A stretch of 34,552 nucleotides of DNA from Clostridiales bacterium (GTDB lineage: Bacteria; Bacillota; Clostridia; Christensenellales; Borkfalkiaceae). Each line of letters starts with the position of its first letter. Within the stretch, counting starts at the first letter, position 1. Positions 24,371 through 32,386 of this stretch are shown piece after piece. Location: positions 1 through 34,552 of the forward strand of contig SVHP01000016.1 of NCBI GenBank assembly GCA_015055735.1, written 5' to 3'. A program made the position numbers and the translations under genes. Below the pieces are notes generated by a model that saw only the letters and a list, made by a program, of their open reading frames with translations, ran no database searches and was not told the DNA's origin.

Positions 24371-24399
24371 TTGCAATTATTATATAAAAGTGTTAAAAT
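24371..24399 (+). promoter_or_regulatory. Promoter of the cysteine-repeat/BspA-like gene
   Basis: TTGCAA (24371-24376), 17 bp, TAAAAT (24394-24399); leader of about 24 nt with TAGGAG (24418-24423) 6 nt before the GTG start. Confidence 0.65.
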
Positions 24400-24429
24400 A
24401 TTTTTATTGTCACCAACTAGGAGAAAAAT

Positions 24430-26226
24430 GTGAGTAAAAAACTTATTGCTATTTTAGCATCGTGCGTAACTGTATGTTTAGCAGTCGGTATTATTTTAAT
24501 TTCAATTAATACCAACGACGCAAACAATGAAAACACCGACCACGTGCACAACTTTAACGGTAGAAGAATTACACAAGAATATTTAGCAACTAATCCAACT
24601 TGCACTGAAAAAGCAAAATATTACTATTCTTGTGATTGTGGAGAAAAAGATATTGATACTTTTGAACACGGCTCTCCCCTTGACCACGCTTATGGCGAGT
24701 TTATAACTAATGGTAACGGTACTCATACTAAAACTTGTTCAAGAGATAATACTCATACTATAACTGAAAATTGTAGTGGAGGAACTGCATCTTGCACTAA
24801 CAAAGCAATATGCGTTAATTGTGATACTGAATATGGTGATTTAGAAGAACACAAATATTTAACTTTAAAATATGACAACACAAAGCATTGGCACGAATGT
24901 ATTTGTGGCGATAAGAGCGATATAGAAAATCATACTCCAGGTGCTCCTGCAACTGAAAACTCAAATCAAATTTGTACGGAATGTAAATATATTGTAGCGA
25001 CTGCATTGGGTCACGTTCACACTTTGCATTTAACAAAAGTTGATGCTATCCAACAATCTTGTACAAAAGAAGGTAATATAGAATATTATACTTGTACTTG
25101 TGGAAAGTGGTTTACTGACAGCACTGCAACTACTGAAATCTTTGATAAAGACAGTGTTGTTATAGAAAAAGATAACCATGATTACACCCTAGAATATAAC
25201 GAAACACAGCATTGGTACGAATGTATTTGTGGCGATAAGATAAATATTGAAGATCACAAAGGTGGTACTGCAACTTGTACTGAAAAAGCAGTTTGCTCAA
25301 CTTGTGAAACGTCTTATGGCAACTTAAAAGGTCACGAATACATTATCATAAAATATAATGAAACACAGCATTGGTACGAATGTGTTTGTGGAGATAAGAT
25401 AAATATAGAAGATCACAAAGGTGGTACTGCAACTTGTACACAAAAAGCAGTTTGCTCAACTTGTGAAACGTCTTATGGCAACTTAAAAGGTCACGAATAC
25501 ATTATCATAAAATATAATGAAACACAGCATTGGTACGAATGTGTTTGTGGAGATAAGATAAATATAGAAGATCACAAAGGTGGTACTGCAACTTGTACAC
25601 AAAAAGCAGTTTGCTCAACTTGTGAAACAGCTTATGGCAACTTAAAAGATCATCAGCACACTATCATAAAGTATAACGAAACACAACATTGGAACGAATG
25701 TAGTTGTGGTGATTATCAAACAAAAGAAAACCATAAAGGTGGAACAGCAACTGAAACTACAAAAGCGATATGTTCAGTATGTAATCAACCATATGGCGAA
25801 TTACTAGAAAAACCGACAACTGAAGGATTAGAATTTACTTTAATAAATAATGGTACTGAATATTCAGTAACGGGATACACAGGGAGTTCTACTAACGTAT
25901 ATATTCCTGCAACTCATGAAGATAAACTAGTAACAGCTATTGGCGAAGCAGCGTTTAATAATTGCAGTTTATTAAGTAATATAATAATTCCAAATACTAT
26001 TAAATCTATTGGTAATTATGCTTTCCGTGCCTGTTTTTCTTTAGAGTCGATAGTAATACCAAATAGTGTTACAACTATTGGTGAAAATGTTTTTTATTTT
26101 TGTACCGTACTAGACACTATTTATTGTGAAGCTGAAGATAAACCAACTGGTTGGGATAGTAATTGGAATAGAAACGATTATAATGGTAGTTATCATGACG
26201 TTTATTGGGGATATAATGGTAATTAA
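24430..26226 (+). CDS. Surface protein with cysteine/histidine repeats and BspA-type leucine-rich repeats
   Basis: 598 aa from a GTG start. An uncleaved signal-anchor or signal peptide (LIAILASCVTVCLAVGIILISI) precedes repeats of about 53 residues built on HWYECxCGDK, GGTATCT and VCSTCETSYG; each carries CxC and CxxC pairs that could bind metal or form disulfides. The C-terminal 130 residues form BspA-like leucine-rich repeats (AIGEAAFNNCSLLSNIIIPNTIKSIGNYAF). Such proteins are common on gut clostridia and bind host or bacterial partners; the ligand here is unknown. It is released or N-terminally anchored: no LPxTG or C-terminal helix is seen. Two repeats are nearly identical at DNA level. 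Confidence 0.8.
   Translation: MSKKLIAILASCVTVCLAVGIILISINTNDANNENTDHVHNFNGRRITQEYLATNPTCTEKAKYYYSCDCGEKDIDTFEHGSPLDHAYGEFITNGNGTHTKTCSRDNTHTITENCSGGTASCTNKAICVNCDTEYGDLEEHKYLTLKYDNTKHWHECICGDKSDIENHTPGAPATENSNQICTECKYIVATALGHVHTLHLTKVDAIQQSCTKEGNIEYYTCTCGKWFTDSTATTEIFDKDSVVIEKDNHDYTLEYNETQHWYECICGDKINIEDHKGGTATCTEKAVCSTCETSYGNLKGHEYIIIKYNETQHWYECVCGDKINIEDHKGGTATCTQKAVCSTCETSYGNLKGHEYIIIKYNETQHWYECVCGDKINIEDHKGGTATCTQKAVCSTCETAYGNLKDHQHTIIKYNETQHWNECSCGDYQTKENHKGGTATETTKAICSVCNQPYGELLEKPTTEGLEFTLINNGTEYSVTGYTGSSTNVYIPATHEDKLVTAIGEAAFNNCSLLSNIIIPNTIKSIGNYAFRACFSLESIVIPNSVTTIGENVFYFCTVLDTIYCEAEDKPTGWDSNWNRNDYNGSYHDVYWGYNGN
25174..25806 (+). repeat. In-frame tandem repeat array (about 159-bp unit, four copies)
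   Basis: Copies begin near 25174 (156 bp), 25330, 25489 and 25648. The 25330-25488 and 25489-25647 copies differ at only two bases (ACGTCT versus ACAGCT), the first copy is somewhat diverged and the last clearly diverged, so the middle pair is a recent duplication. Confidence 0.92.
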
Positions 26227-26255
26227 AAAATAAACCAACCTAGTTTTAAAATTCT

Positions 26256-26285
26256 AAAGGCGCTGCGAATTCTCGCAACGCCTTT
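26256..26285. terminator. Bidirectional terminator between BspA-like gene and perR operon
   Basis: AAAGGCG-C-TGCGA-ATTC-TCGCA-A-CGCCTTT: 7 + 5 pairs around one C-A mismatch, TTTT on the plus side and T-rich sequence on the minus side. Confidence 0.85.
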
Positions 26286-26304
26286 TCCCTATTATTTTAT
26301 GAAA

Positions 26305-26517
26305 TTAGTTTAAGCCGTTATGTAAAATATCAGAAATGATACCGATAATCTTGTCGTGGCAACCACCACAACCGGTTGAACAATGAGTTAGTTCTTGAAC
26401 GTGTTGAAATTCTTTTTCTACGTCTTCAAACTTTTGATGATCTTTCATTGCATCTTCAATATCAAATAGGCTAACTTGCATACAATTACAAATTATTTCG
26501 TTCTTTTTATAATCCAT
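26305..26517 (-). CDS. BFD-like [2Fe-2S]-binding protein
   Basis: 70 aa from ATG 26517 (MDYKKNEIICNC), chosen over the track TTG at 26535 because GGGGTG lies just upstream. The CNC pair (residues 11-13) and CSTGCGGC match the C-x-C...C-x2-C spacing of bacterioferritin-associated ferredoxin domains (the second cluster reads CGGCHDKI). It probably shuttles electrons to or from the neighbouring rubrerythrin or an iron-storage protein. It is the last gene of the perR operon, 18 nt after the rubrerythrin gene. Confidence 0.82.
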   Translation of the reverse strand: MDYKKNEIICNCMQVSLFDIEDAMKDHQKFEDVEKEFQHVQELTHCSTGCGGCHDKIIGIISDILHNGLN

Positions 26518-26535
26518 AGTACACCCCAAAAACAA

Positions 26536-27081
26536 TTATTTGTTGAAATATCTCTTTAGTAAGCCTTCAAAAGCTTTGCCGTGACGAGCTTCGTCTCTTG
26601 CCATTTCGTGAACGGTATCGTGAATAGCGTCAAGATTTAACGCCTTAGCCTTTTTTGCAAGTTCAAATTTACCTAAAGTTGCGCCGTTTTCAGCTTCAAC
26701 TCTCATTTCAAGGTTTTTCTTTGTAGAATCGGTAACAACTTCACCTAAAAGTTCAGCAAACTTTGCTGCGTGTTCTGCTTCTTCGAAAGCTGCCTTTTCC
26801 CAATACAAACCGATTTCAGGATAGCCTTCACGGTGAGCAACTCTTGCCATTGCTAAATACATACCAACTTCGGTGCATTCGCCTTGGAAGTTCATTCTTA
26901 AACCTTCTATAATTTCAGGATCTACGCCTTGAGCAACGCCGATAACGTGTTCAGCAGCCCAAGAAAGTCCGTCGCCTTGAGCGTTAAACTTAGAGTCAGG
27001 TGCGCCACAAGTTGGGCATTTTACTGGAGGGGTATCTCCTTCGTGTACGTAACCACAGATAGTGCAAACAAATTTTTTCAT
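26536..27081 (-). CDS. Reverse rubrerythrin (N-terminal rubredoxin, C-terminal diiron domain)
   Basis: 181 aa. An N-terminal rubredoxin site ([11 protein letters not shown]...CPTCGAP) precedes the ferritin-like diiron domain (about 45-178) with repeated E and ExxH elements ([30 protein letters not shown]). This order is the reverse of classical rubrerythrin and is known from clostridia as an NADH-dependent peroxide/oxygen reductase component. It acts in the cytosol against peroxide or oxygen. AAGGAG lies 9 nt before the ATG, and a GCGG-GAAA-CCGC hairpin sits in the gap after perR. Control by PerR is supported by the operon and the Per-like box. Confidence 0.93.
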   Translation of the reverse strand: MKKFVCTICGYVHEGDTPPVKCPTCGAPDSKFNAQGDGLSWAAEHVIGVAQGVDPEIIEGLRMNFQGECTEVGMYLAMARVAHREGYPEIGLYWEKAAFEEAEHAAKFAELLGEVVTDSTKKNLEMRVEAENGATLGKFELAKKAKALNLDAIHDTVHEMARDEARHGKAFEGLLKRYFNK

Positions 27082-27101
27082 ATTTTTAATCTCCTTATAA
27101 T

Positions 27102-27113
27102 GCGGTTTCCCGC
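27102..27113 (-). other. GNRA-capped hairpin between perR and rubrerythrin
   Basis: Minus strand GCGG-GAAA-CCGC just upstream of the rubrerythrin ribosome site; four GC pairs with a GAAA tetraloop. It may stabilise the downstream message so that rubrerythrin is made in excess of PerR. Confidence 0.4.
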
Positions 27114-27139
27114 TAAATTTTTTCTTTTAATTATTACTT

Positions 27140-27511
27140 TTAATTATTAACTACACAGTCAGGGCAAGTTCCATAATAAATACATTTTTCACTTGCAACT
27201 TCAGATCCCATTTCTTTAAGTTCTTCAGGGATTGGCGCTGGCTTAAATAAATCTATTATCTTCCCGCATTTATTACATATGAAGTGACTGTGCCTTGACG
27301 TATCTCCGTCATAATGCAACCTTTCATCTTCGGTTTCTAAAGTTATTATCATCTTTTCATCAGTTAATAACTTAAGGTTGCGATAGACCGTCCCCAAACT
27401 GATATTAGGATTATTCTCCCTTGCCGACGTATAAATCATATCAGCTGTAGGGTGATCTTTTCGCCCTTTTATGATTTCTATTATCAAATCCCTTTGCTTT
27501 GATTTTCTCAT
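27140..27511 (-). CDS. perR: PerR-like peroxide sensor, Fur family
   Basis: 123 aa from ATG 27511 (AAGGAG 7 nt upstream; the track adds a TTG). A winged helix (about 5-75, ISLGTVYRNLKLL recognition region) is followed by the regulatory metal site SRHSHF and IIDLFKP, and two CxxC pairs (CNKC, CPDC) for structural zinc. HPTADMIY supplies the N-terminal ligand His20. Aspartate rather than glutamate in GKIIDLF favours PerR over Fur. It should repress its own operon until peroxide oxidises a ligand histidine. Confidence 0.88.
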   Translation of the reverse strand: MRKSKQRDLIIEIIKGRKDHPTADMIYTSARENNPNISLGTVYRNLKLLTDEKMIITLETEDERLHYDGDTSRHSHFICNKCGKIIDLFKPAPIPEELKEMGSEVASEKCIYYGTCPDCVVNN

Positions 27512-27535
27512 CAACTAGCTCCTTATCAGTAATGA

Positions 27536-27550
27536 TTACTATTATTATAA
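27536..27550. promoter_or_regulatory. Per-box-like operator
   Basis: Minus strand TTATAATAATAGTAA matches the Per box TTATAATNATTATAA at 12 of 14 defined positions and overlaps the -10 box and the predicted start of the perR operon. Confidence 0.65.
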
Positions 27551-27572
27551 TCAATCAATATAGGTTTGTCAA
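27544..27572 (-). promoter_or_regulatory. Perfect promoter of the perR-rubrerythrin operon
   Basis: Minus strand TTGACA (27567-27572), 17-bp spacer, TATAAT (27544-27549). Confidence 0.9.
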
Positions 27573-27658
27573 GAAATTTTACAAGATTTTTTAAAATTTT
27601 TTCAAGTTAAATTAAGAAAAACAAGCTATATATAATATGTATACAAAATTAGAAAAAA

Positions 27659-29569
27659 TTAATCTAATTTAATTTGTTCTAATTCGTCAAGCCAAAGCTT
27701 AGAAATTGCATCAGACGGCATTTTATAACTTCCACGTGGAGAAAGTGAAATTTCACTTACCTTTACCCCGTCAGGCAAGCACGAACGCTTAAATTGTTGA
27801 TTGAAAAATCTTCTTATAAATGTTTTTAGCCATTTTAATACAGTTTTTTGGTCAAATTCACCCTTAAACGTATTAACAGCAATAAAATAAGTTTTTGTTG
27901 GCGTAAAACCACGTTTTATAAGATTATACAAGAAAAAGTCGTGCAAAATATAAGGACCTACCAAATCTTCGGTCACTTGACCGATTTTATCGTCCTTTGA
28001 CGGAATTAGTTCAGGACTGACGGGCGTATCTAAAATATCCTTTAAAACAGCCTTTAATTTCCCCCTATTAGTGTTAGCAGTATAATCAACCAAGTGTCTT
28101 ACTAAAGTTTTTGGAATCGAACCGTTAACTGCATACATGCTCATGTGATCGCCGTTATAAGTTGCCCAACCGAGAGCGAGTTCAGAAAGATCGCCCGTTC
28201 CAACCACTATACCATTTACAGAGTTTGCATAGTCCATTAAAACTTGTGTTCGCTCTCTTGCTTGAGAGTTTTCATAACTTGCATCGTGAACGTCTTCGCT
28301 ATGATTTATGTCTTTTAAGTGGCGTTTTACGGCTTTAGTTATTTCAATCTTTTTTAAGGTCACGCCAAATGCTTTTGATAAAACTATACTATTATCAAAG
28401 GTACGCTTGCTCGTGCCAAAACATGGCATTGTGATTGCAATTATATCCTTTTTAGGTCTATTTAATAATTCCATAGTTCTACTTGCGATAATTAAGGCTA
28501 ACGTTGAATCTAACCCACCAGAAATACCTATAACTATTTTATTTGCAAAAACGTGTTCTATGCGCTTTTTTAGTCCGTGAGCAGCAATGTCTATTAAAAA
28601 TTGTTCTTCGCCTTGTTTTATAAACGGCGTTTTGCTGTAAACTCTCTCTATTTGGTTTTTACTTAAATCCAAACTAAAACCAACCAATAAATAATCGCAA
28701 CATAAATCTTGGTAATTTTGATTAAAAAGTTTACTTCTTTGATAATCTATACTATCTAAATCTATTTGTGCAGTCACTATACCGTTAGAAAAGGGCTTAC
28801 TTTCTTCTAAAATTTCACCGTTTTCACAAATTATATTATGCCCCGAATAAACTGCGTCGGTTGTAGACTCTCCTTCCCCTGCATTTGCGTAAATATATCC
28901 ACTGACGATTTTTTGCGAGTGACTTTTTACAAGTTCTTCTCTATATTCTTGCCTACCCGAAAACTCGCTATCGGCACTGATATTAATGATTATTCTAGCA
29001 CCGTTTACAGCGTGAAAAACTGACGGTGGCATAATCGCTTGTAAATCGCTGCCTATTTCACAACTAAGTTTTAGACTTTGGTTTTTGCTATCGGCAAAAA
29101 TTATGTTTGTACCAAACGGAATTTGGTCTTGGTCGTCATTAAATTCGTCTAATACGAAATATGAAATTTCGCCGTTCGGCGTAGCAAAATATCTTTTTTG
29201 CTCATCGTCGTTCGTTATATTAGTTTTTGGTACTAAACCTAAAACCACGCCATCGCAAATACCTGCACAAACGTTATATATAAGTCCGTCTTTTTTTATA
29301 GGTAAACCTAGAAAAACTAATAGGTTTTTACCTTCGGTATAGTCGGCAATTTCTTTAAGTGCCTTTTTTGAATTATTGAGCAAAGTGTCCGTAAAAAACA
29401 AATCGCCACAAGTTGAACCCGTAAGACATAGTTCGGGAAAAGCAATAAGGTTTATCCTTTCGGATACTGCAAAATCGATTGCCTTTTTTATTTGAGTTTT
29501 ATTGAACTCAACGTCTGCAACTTTTATACTAGGCGTAAACGCACAACTTTTTATATAACTAAATTGCAT
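27659..29569 (-). CDS. nadE: Glutamine-dependent NAD+ synthetase
   Basis: 636 aa from ATG 29569 (AAAGGAG upstream), replacing the track start 29641 which falls in the promoter. The N-terminal nitrilase-type glutaminase (about 1-270) has Glu in FPELCLTG, Lys in GLVPKTNI and Cys in KLSCEIGSD. The C-terminal NAD synthase (about 330-636) has the ATP P-loop GISGGLDSTLAL and GTGDLSELALGWATYNGDHMSMY. It converts deamido-NAD to NAD using glutamine nitrogen. A 17-bp-spaced promoter lies upstream. Complete and of normal length for the two-domain class. Confidence 0.96.
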   Translation of the reverse strand: MQFSYIKSCAFTPSIKVADVEFNKTQIKKAIDFAVSERINLIAFPELCLTGSTCGDLFFTDTLLNNSKKALKEIADYTEGKNLLVFLGLPIKKDGLIYNVCAGICDGVVLGLVPKTNITNDDEQKRYFATPNGEISYFVLDEFNDDQDQIPFGTNIIFADSKNQSLKLSCEIGSDLQAIMPPSVFHAVNGARIIINISADSEFSGRQEYREELVKSHSQKIVSGYIYANAGEGESTTDAVYSGHNIICENGEILEESKPFSNGIVTAQIDLDSIDYQRSKLFNQNYQDLCCDYLLVGFSLDLSKNQIERVYSKTPFIKQGEEQFLIDIAAHGLKKRIEHVFANKIVIGISGGLDSTLALIIASRTMELLNRPKKDIIAITMPCFGTSKRTFDNSIVLSKAFGVTLKKIEITKAVKRHLKDINHSEDVHDASYENSQARERTQVLMDYANSVNGIVVGTGDLSELALGWATYNGDHMSMYAVNGSIPKTLVRHLVDYTANTNRGKLKAVLKDILDTPVSPELIPSKDDKIGQVTEDLVGPYILHDFFLYNLIKRGFTPTKTYFIAVNTFKGEFDQKTVLKWLKTFIRRFFNQQFKRSCLPDGVKVSEISLSPRGSYKMPSDAISKLWLDELEQIKLD

Positions 29570-29612
29570 ATTTTCTCCTTTTTTTGAAAAAAAGTTTATT
29601 TTCATTAAACCT

Positions 29613-29641
29613 ATTTTACACCATTTTTCAATATTTTGCAA
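29613..29641 (-). promoter_or_regulatory. Promoter of nadE
   Basis: Minus strand TTGCAA (29636-29641), 17-bp spacer, TAAAAT (29613-29618); leader of about 37 nt with AAAGGAG. Confidence 0.65.
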
Positions 29642-29657
29642 TAATTTTTAAAAAATA

Positions 29658-29697
29658 AAAACGACAAAATTGATATTTTTTACAATTTTGCCGTTTT
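29658..29697 (-). terminator. Terminator after the THUMP methyltransferase gene
   Basis: AAAACG-A-CAAAATTG / CAATTTTG-C-CGTTTT (6 + 8 pairs, one mismatch) with a 10-nt loop; on the minus strand it is followed by TATTTTTTAAAAATT, just before the nadE promoter. Confidence 0.8.
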
Positions 29698-29705
29698 TCG
29701 ACTTG

Positions 29706-30854
29706 TTAATTTTGCTTGTTTTTATAATAATAATAAAATTTACACTCTCTGTTTGAATTGTAAAGTTTTCTTTCCTTATCGGGTTTTTTGCCAAAATCTT
29801 TACTAAAAGAATTTGCGCTAGTTATAACGAACGCCGACCAATTATCTAGACTCTTATATAACTTGCCTAGCGAAATATTGCACTCTTTTGCTTGTTCTCT
29901 ATCAAAAACTCTTTCGCCGTAAGGTGGATTTGTAACAATCGTTCCGTTAGATAATGGACAAGTGACGTTTTTAACGTCGCAAACACTAAACCTTATCTTA
30001 TCAGCAACGCCTGCACGTTCGGCGTGGCGTTTTGCTAGCTTTATTGCTTTAGGATCTATATCGGATGCAAAAAACTCGGTTTTTATACTTCTATTTTCTT
30101 TATCGAGCGCTTCTTCTCTTGCTAAATCGTAATATTTTTTATCAAAGTTATCCCAATCGTTAAATGCAAAGCGTCTATTTATCCCACCTGCAATATTCAT
30201 GGCTATTCTTGCGCTTTCTATCGCTATCGTCCCTGACCCACAAAAAGGATCTAAAAACGGATTTTTATAATAAAAATCGCTCAGTAAAATCATAGCCGAC
30301 GCTAGAGTTTCTCTAATTGGCGCAATACCGACCAAATCACGATAACCACGTTTATGTAGCCCAACCCCACTCGTATTTATATAGAGTGAAACTTGGTCTT
30401 TAAAAATCGAAAACTCTACGCCGTATTCAGCACCCGTTTCGTAAAGTCTTTGATTGTATTTTTTTGAAAGTCTATCAACTATTGCCTTCTTTACTATGCT
30501 TTGACAGACCGATATTGCAAAAAGTTTACTTTTTACACACTTGCCGTTGACGATAATCTTTGCTGATGGTGGAATAAAATCTTCCCACCTAACGCTTTTA
30601 ACACCATCAAACAAAAGGTCAAAAGTGTCAGCAGAAAAATCTGCAACCTTTATATATACCCTATCAGCAGTTCGCAAAAATAAATTGCACCTTGCAATAT
30701 CTAGCATTCCACCATTAAATGTAAGCGCTCCGTTTATCGCAGGCGCATCTTCATAGCCCAAGCGCTTCAGTTCACTCTTTAACGCCTTTTCAACGCCAGA
30801 AGCACAAGTTATCGTTATATCGAAATTATCTCTAAAATTCAAGTACTTTTCCAT
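29706..30854 (-). CDS. THUMP-domain class I rRNA (guanine-N2) methyltransferase, RlmL/YpsC-like
   Basis: 382 aa. A THUMP RNA-binding region (about 10-155) precedes a Rossmann methyltransferase (about 165-380) with DPFCGSGTIAIESA, the acidic ASDIDPKAIKLA loop and the catalytic NPPYGERV motif of N2-guanine or N6-adenine RNA methylases. It likely modifies 23S rRNA; the exact base is not deducible. No Shine-Dalgarno precedes the ATG; instead TTGCAA-17-TAGAAT ends 7 nt before it. A single-gene unit, followed by its own terminator. Confidence 0.9.
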   Translation of the reverse strand: MEKYLNFRDNFDITITCASGVEKALKSELKRLGYEDAPAINGALTFNGGMLDIARCNLFLRTADRVYIKVADFSADTFDLLFDGVKSVRWEDFIPPSAKIIVNGKCVKSKLFAISVCQSIVKKAIVDRLSKKYNQRLYETGAEYGVEFSIFKDQVSLYINTSGVGLHKRGYRDLVGIAPIRETLASAMILLSDFYYKNPFLDPFCGSGTIAIESARIAMNIAGGINRRFAFNDWDNFDKKYYDLAREEALDKENRSIKTEFFASDIDPKAIKLAKRHAERAGVADKIRFSVCDVKNVTCPLSNGTIVTNPPYGERVFDREQAKECNISLGKLYKSLDNWSAFVITSANSFSKDFGKKPDKERKLYNSNRECKFYYYYKNKQN

Positions 30855-30861
30855 CTAGTTT

Positions 30862-30890
30862 ATTCTAAACAATATCTAAAATTTTTGCAA
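30862..30890 (-). promoter_or_regulatory. Promoter of the methyltransferase gene, leaderless geometry
   Basis: Minus strand TTGCAA (30885-30890), 17-bp spacer, TAGAAT (30862-30867), then AAACTAG and the ATG at 30854. Confidence 0.65.
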
Positions 30891-30968
30891 GCGTTTTTTT
30901 ATAATAACAAAAATTAAAAGACTTTTAAAAAATATTTAGATTTTCTTTGAAAAGTTTTGAAAATCTGC

Positions 30969-30997
30969 TTGTCAATATCTTAATTATAAGATATAAT
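30969..30997 (+). promoter_or_regulatory. Promoter of the three-module membrane protein gene
   Basis: TTGTCA (30969-30974), 17 bp, TATAAT (30992-30997); leader of about 25 nt with TGGAG before ATG 31029. Confidence 0.82.
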
Positions 30998-31028
30998 ATA
31001 TGGGAAGAATTTTAAAATGGAGTTAAGT

Positions 31029-32267
31029 ATGAGCATTTCTAGAAATTACTTAAAAGATTTTTTGAAAAGCAAACTGATTTTTGTTTCGGTGTTAATTACA
31101 GCTTTAGCGTTAACGCTTATGCTAGCAAATACTTCTTTCGGTTTGCGTGATATTGTTTTTAATACGCCTAACGTTACTAACTTTGCAGTTATTTGCACTT
31201 TCGTTTATCTTGCGATTATATTTATCTTTATGATAACGAGATTGGCTTTTAACAAAATCAATATTACCGACGCATTTGCTTTAGCGATATTTTTAACCGG
31301 ACTCATTCATTTAGTTTATATTATCGTAACTAAAACTTTTGCCGATAACCATCGTCTATTTTTCTTTTTAGCACACATTGCATTCGGTGGCTGGTATTTA
31401 TTTACTAGATTTTTCGTTTATAAAAGAAAATATATTAGAACAAGACCGATCAAAACTAATTTCCTTAAAAGATATTACCAAGAGCTTTTCAATAAGTTTA
31501 ACGTATTGCCTTTAGTAATCTTCTCACTGCTTTTATCTTGCGTTGTATGTATCCTTTCGTATACACCTACTGGCGATATAATGGACCAACTTCCTTTATA
31601 CATAGTAGCACTTTTATGTTTCTTACCTTTTATAGTTGCTATGGCAAGACATATCGTATCAAAAACTATTACTGTTGCAGATGGATTTGCCTTCTCAAGC
31701 TTAATCCAAATGCCAATAGTTTTCGCATTTTTATTCTACGTTAACTTCTCGCCTATTTTAGTTATCATTTGGGCTATTGCTTTTGCACTTCTTTTAGTTT
31801 TCACTTTCTTTAGATTCTTAAAGTTTGATGCTGAAGCAAAGCCAAAGAAAAAAATCAACAAGAGCAACTATATCAAATTGCTTTTCTCACTATACACTCC
31901 ATATGCAATTATCGGTATAGGAACGTTTTTAGCATTATCTTTAATGCTTATTTCAAAAACTAACGTATTAAACGTATTATCAAATGGAGCAACCTTAGAT
32001 ATATATTCGTTCTTCGGTTTGATTTTAACCATTTTTTTATTAGCAGTTATAATCGCTCTCGTCGTTTTAACCTTCTACGGTCGTGACGATGAGGAAACAC
32101 ATTTAGTTGACTTTGGTATTTTAGTTTTAACGGTATTCTCTATTTGTGGCTTTGCAACCTTGTTTATAAGCCTAAACCAAACGGCAGTTATCGCAATGTC
32201 AATCATCATGCTATACACCTTGTTGATGTTAAGATATAGATCTAGAATGTTTGAAACTTTAGACTAA
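31029..32267 (+). CDS. Polytopic membrane protein with three copies of a four-helix module
   Basis: 412 aa from ATG 31029 (TGGAG 6 nt upstream; the track start 31017 lies on that ribosome site). About twelve hydrophobic helices fall into three modules, near 8-133, 146-265 and 280-408. Each has a basic entry (NYLKDFLKSK, FLKRYYQELF, NYIKLLFSLY), a loop, and a helix starting with a conserved Asp in NITDAFAL (81), TVADGFAF (218) and HLVDFGIL (361). The copies have diverged well beyond obvious identity. No transporter or enzyme motif was recognised. It is monocistronic, with a strong promoter and terminator. Function unknown. Confidence 0.75.
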   Translation: MSISRNYLKDFLKSKLIFVSVLITALALTLMLANTSFGLRDIVFNTPNVTNFAVICTFVYLAIIFIFMITRLAFNKINITDAFALAIFLTGLIHLVYIIVTKTFADNHRLFFFLAHIAFGGWYLFTRFFVYKRKYIRTRPIKTNFLKRYYQELFNKFNVLPLVIFSLLLSCVVCILSYTPTGDIMDQLPLYIVALLCFLPFIVAMARHIVSKTITVADGFAFSSLIQMPIVFAFLFYVNFSPILVIIWAIAFALLLVFTFFRFLKFDAEAKPKKKINKSNYIKLLFSLYTPYAIIGIGTFLALSLMLISKTNVLNVLSNGATLDIYSFFGLILTIFLLAVIIALVVLTFYGRDDEETHLVDFGILVLTVFSICGFATLFISLNQTAVIAMSIIMLYTLLMLRYRSRMFETLD

Positions 32268-32285
32268 TTTGACTTAAGTATTTTC

Positions 32286-32314
32286 ACCCTACAAAACGAA
32301 CTGTTTTGTAGGGT
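32286..32314 (+). terminator. Terminator after the membrane protein gene
   Basis: Perfect 12-bp stem ACCCTACAAAAC / GTTTTGTAGGGT with a GAACT loop, followed by ATTTTTTTATTTT. Confidence 0.95.
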
Positions 32315-32353
32315 ATTTTTTTATTTTAAAAGTACTTTTTGAATAGTATATAT

Positions 32354-32382
32354 TTGACAAATTTCACAATTTTTAGTACACT
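32354..32382 (+). promoter_or_regulatory. Promoter of the NusG-II/Gx/rnfC genes
   Basis: TTGACA (32354-32359), 17 bp, TACACT (32377-32382). The -10 ends only 4 nt before the first in-frame ATG (32387). Confidence 0.75.
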
Positions 32383-32386
32383 ATAA

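Noticed and set aside
25174-25806. Regular repeats considered as a CRISPR array
   Set aside because: Units of about 159 bp are contiguous, in frame and without spacers; they encode protein repeats.
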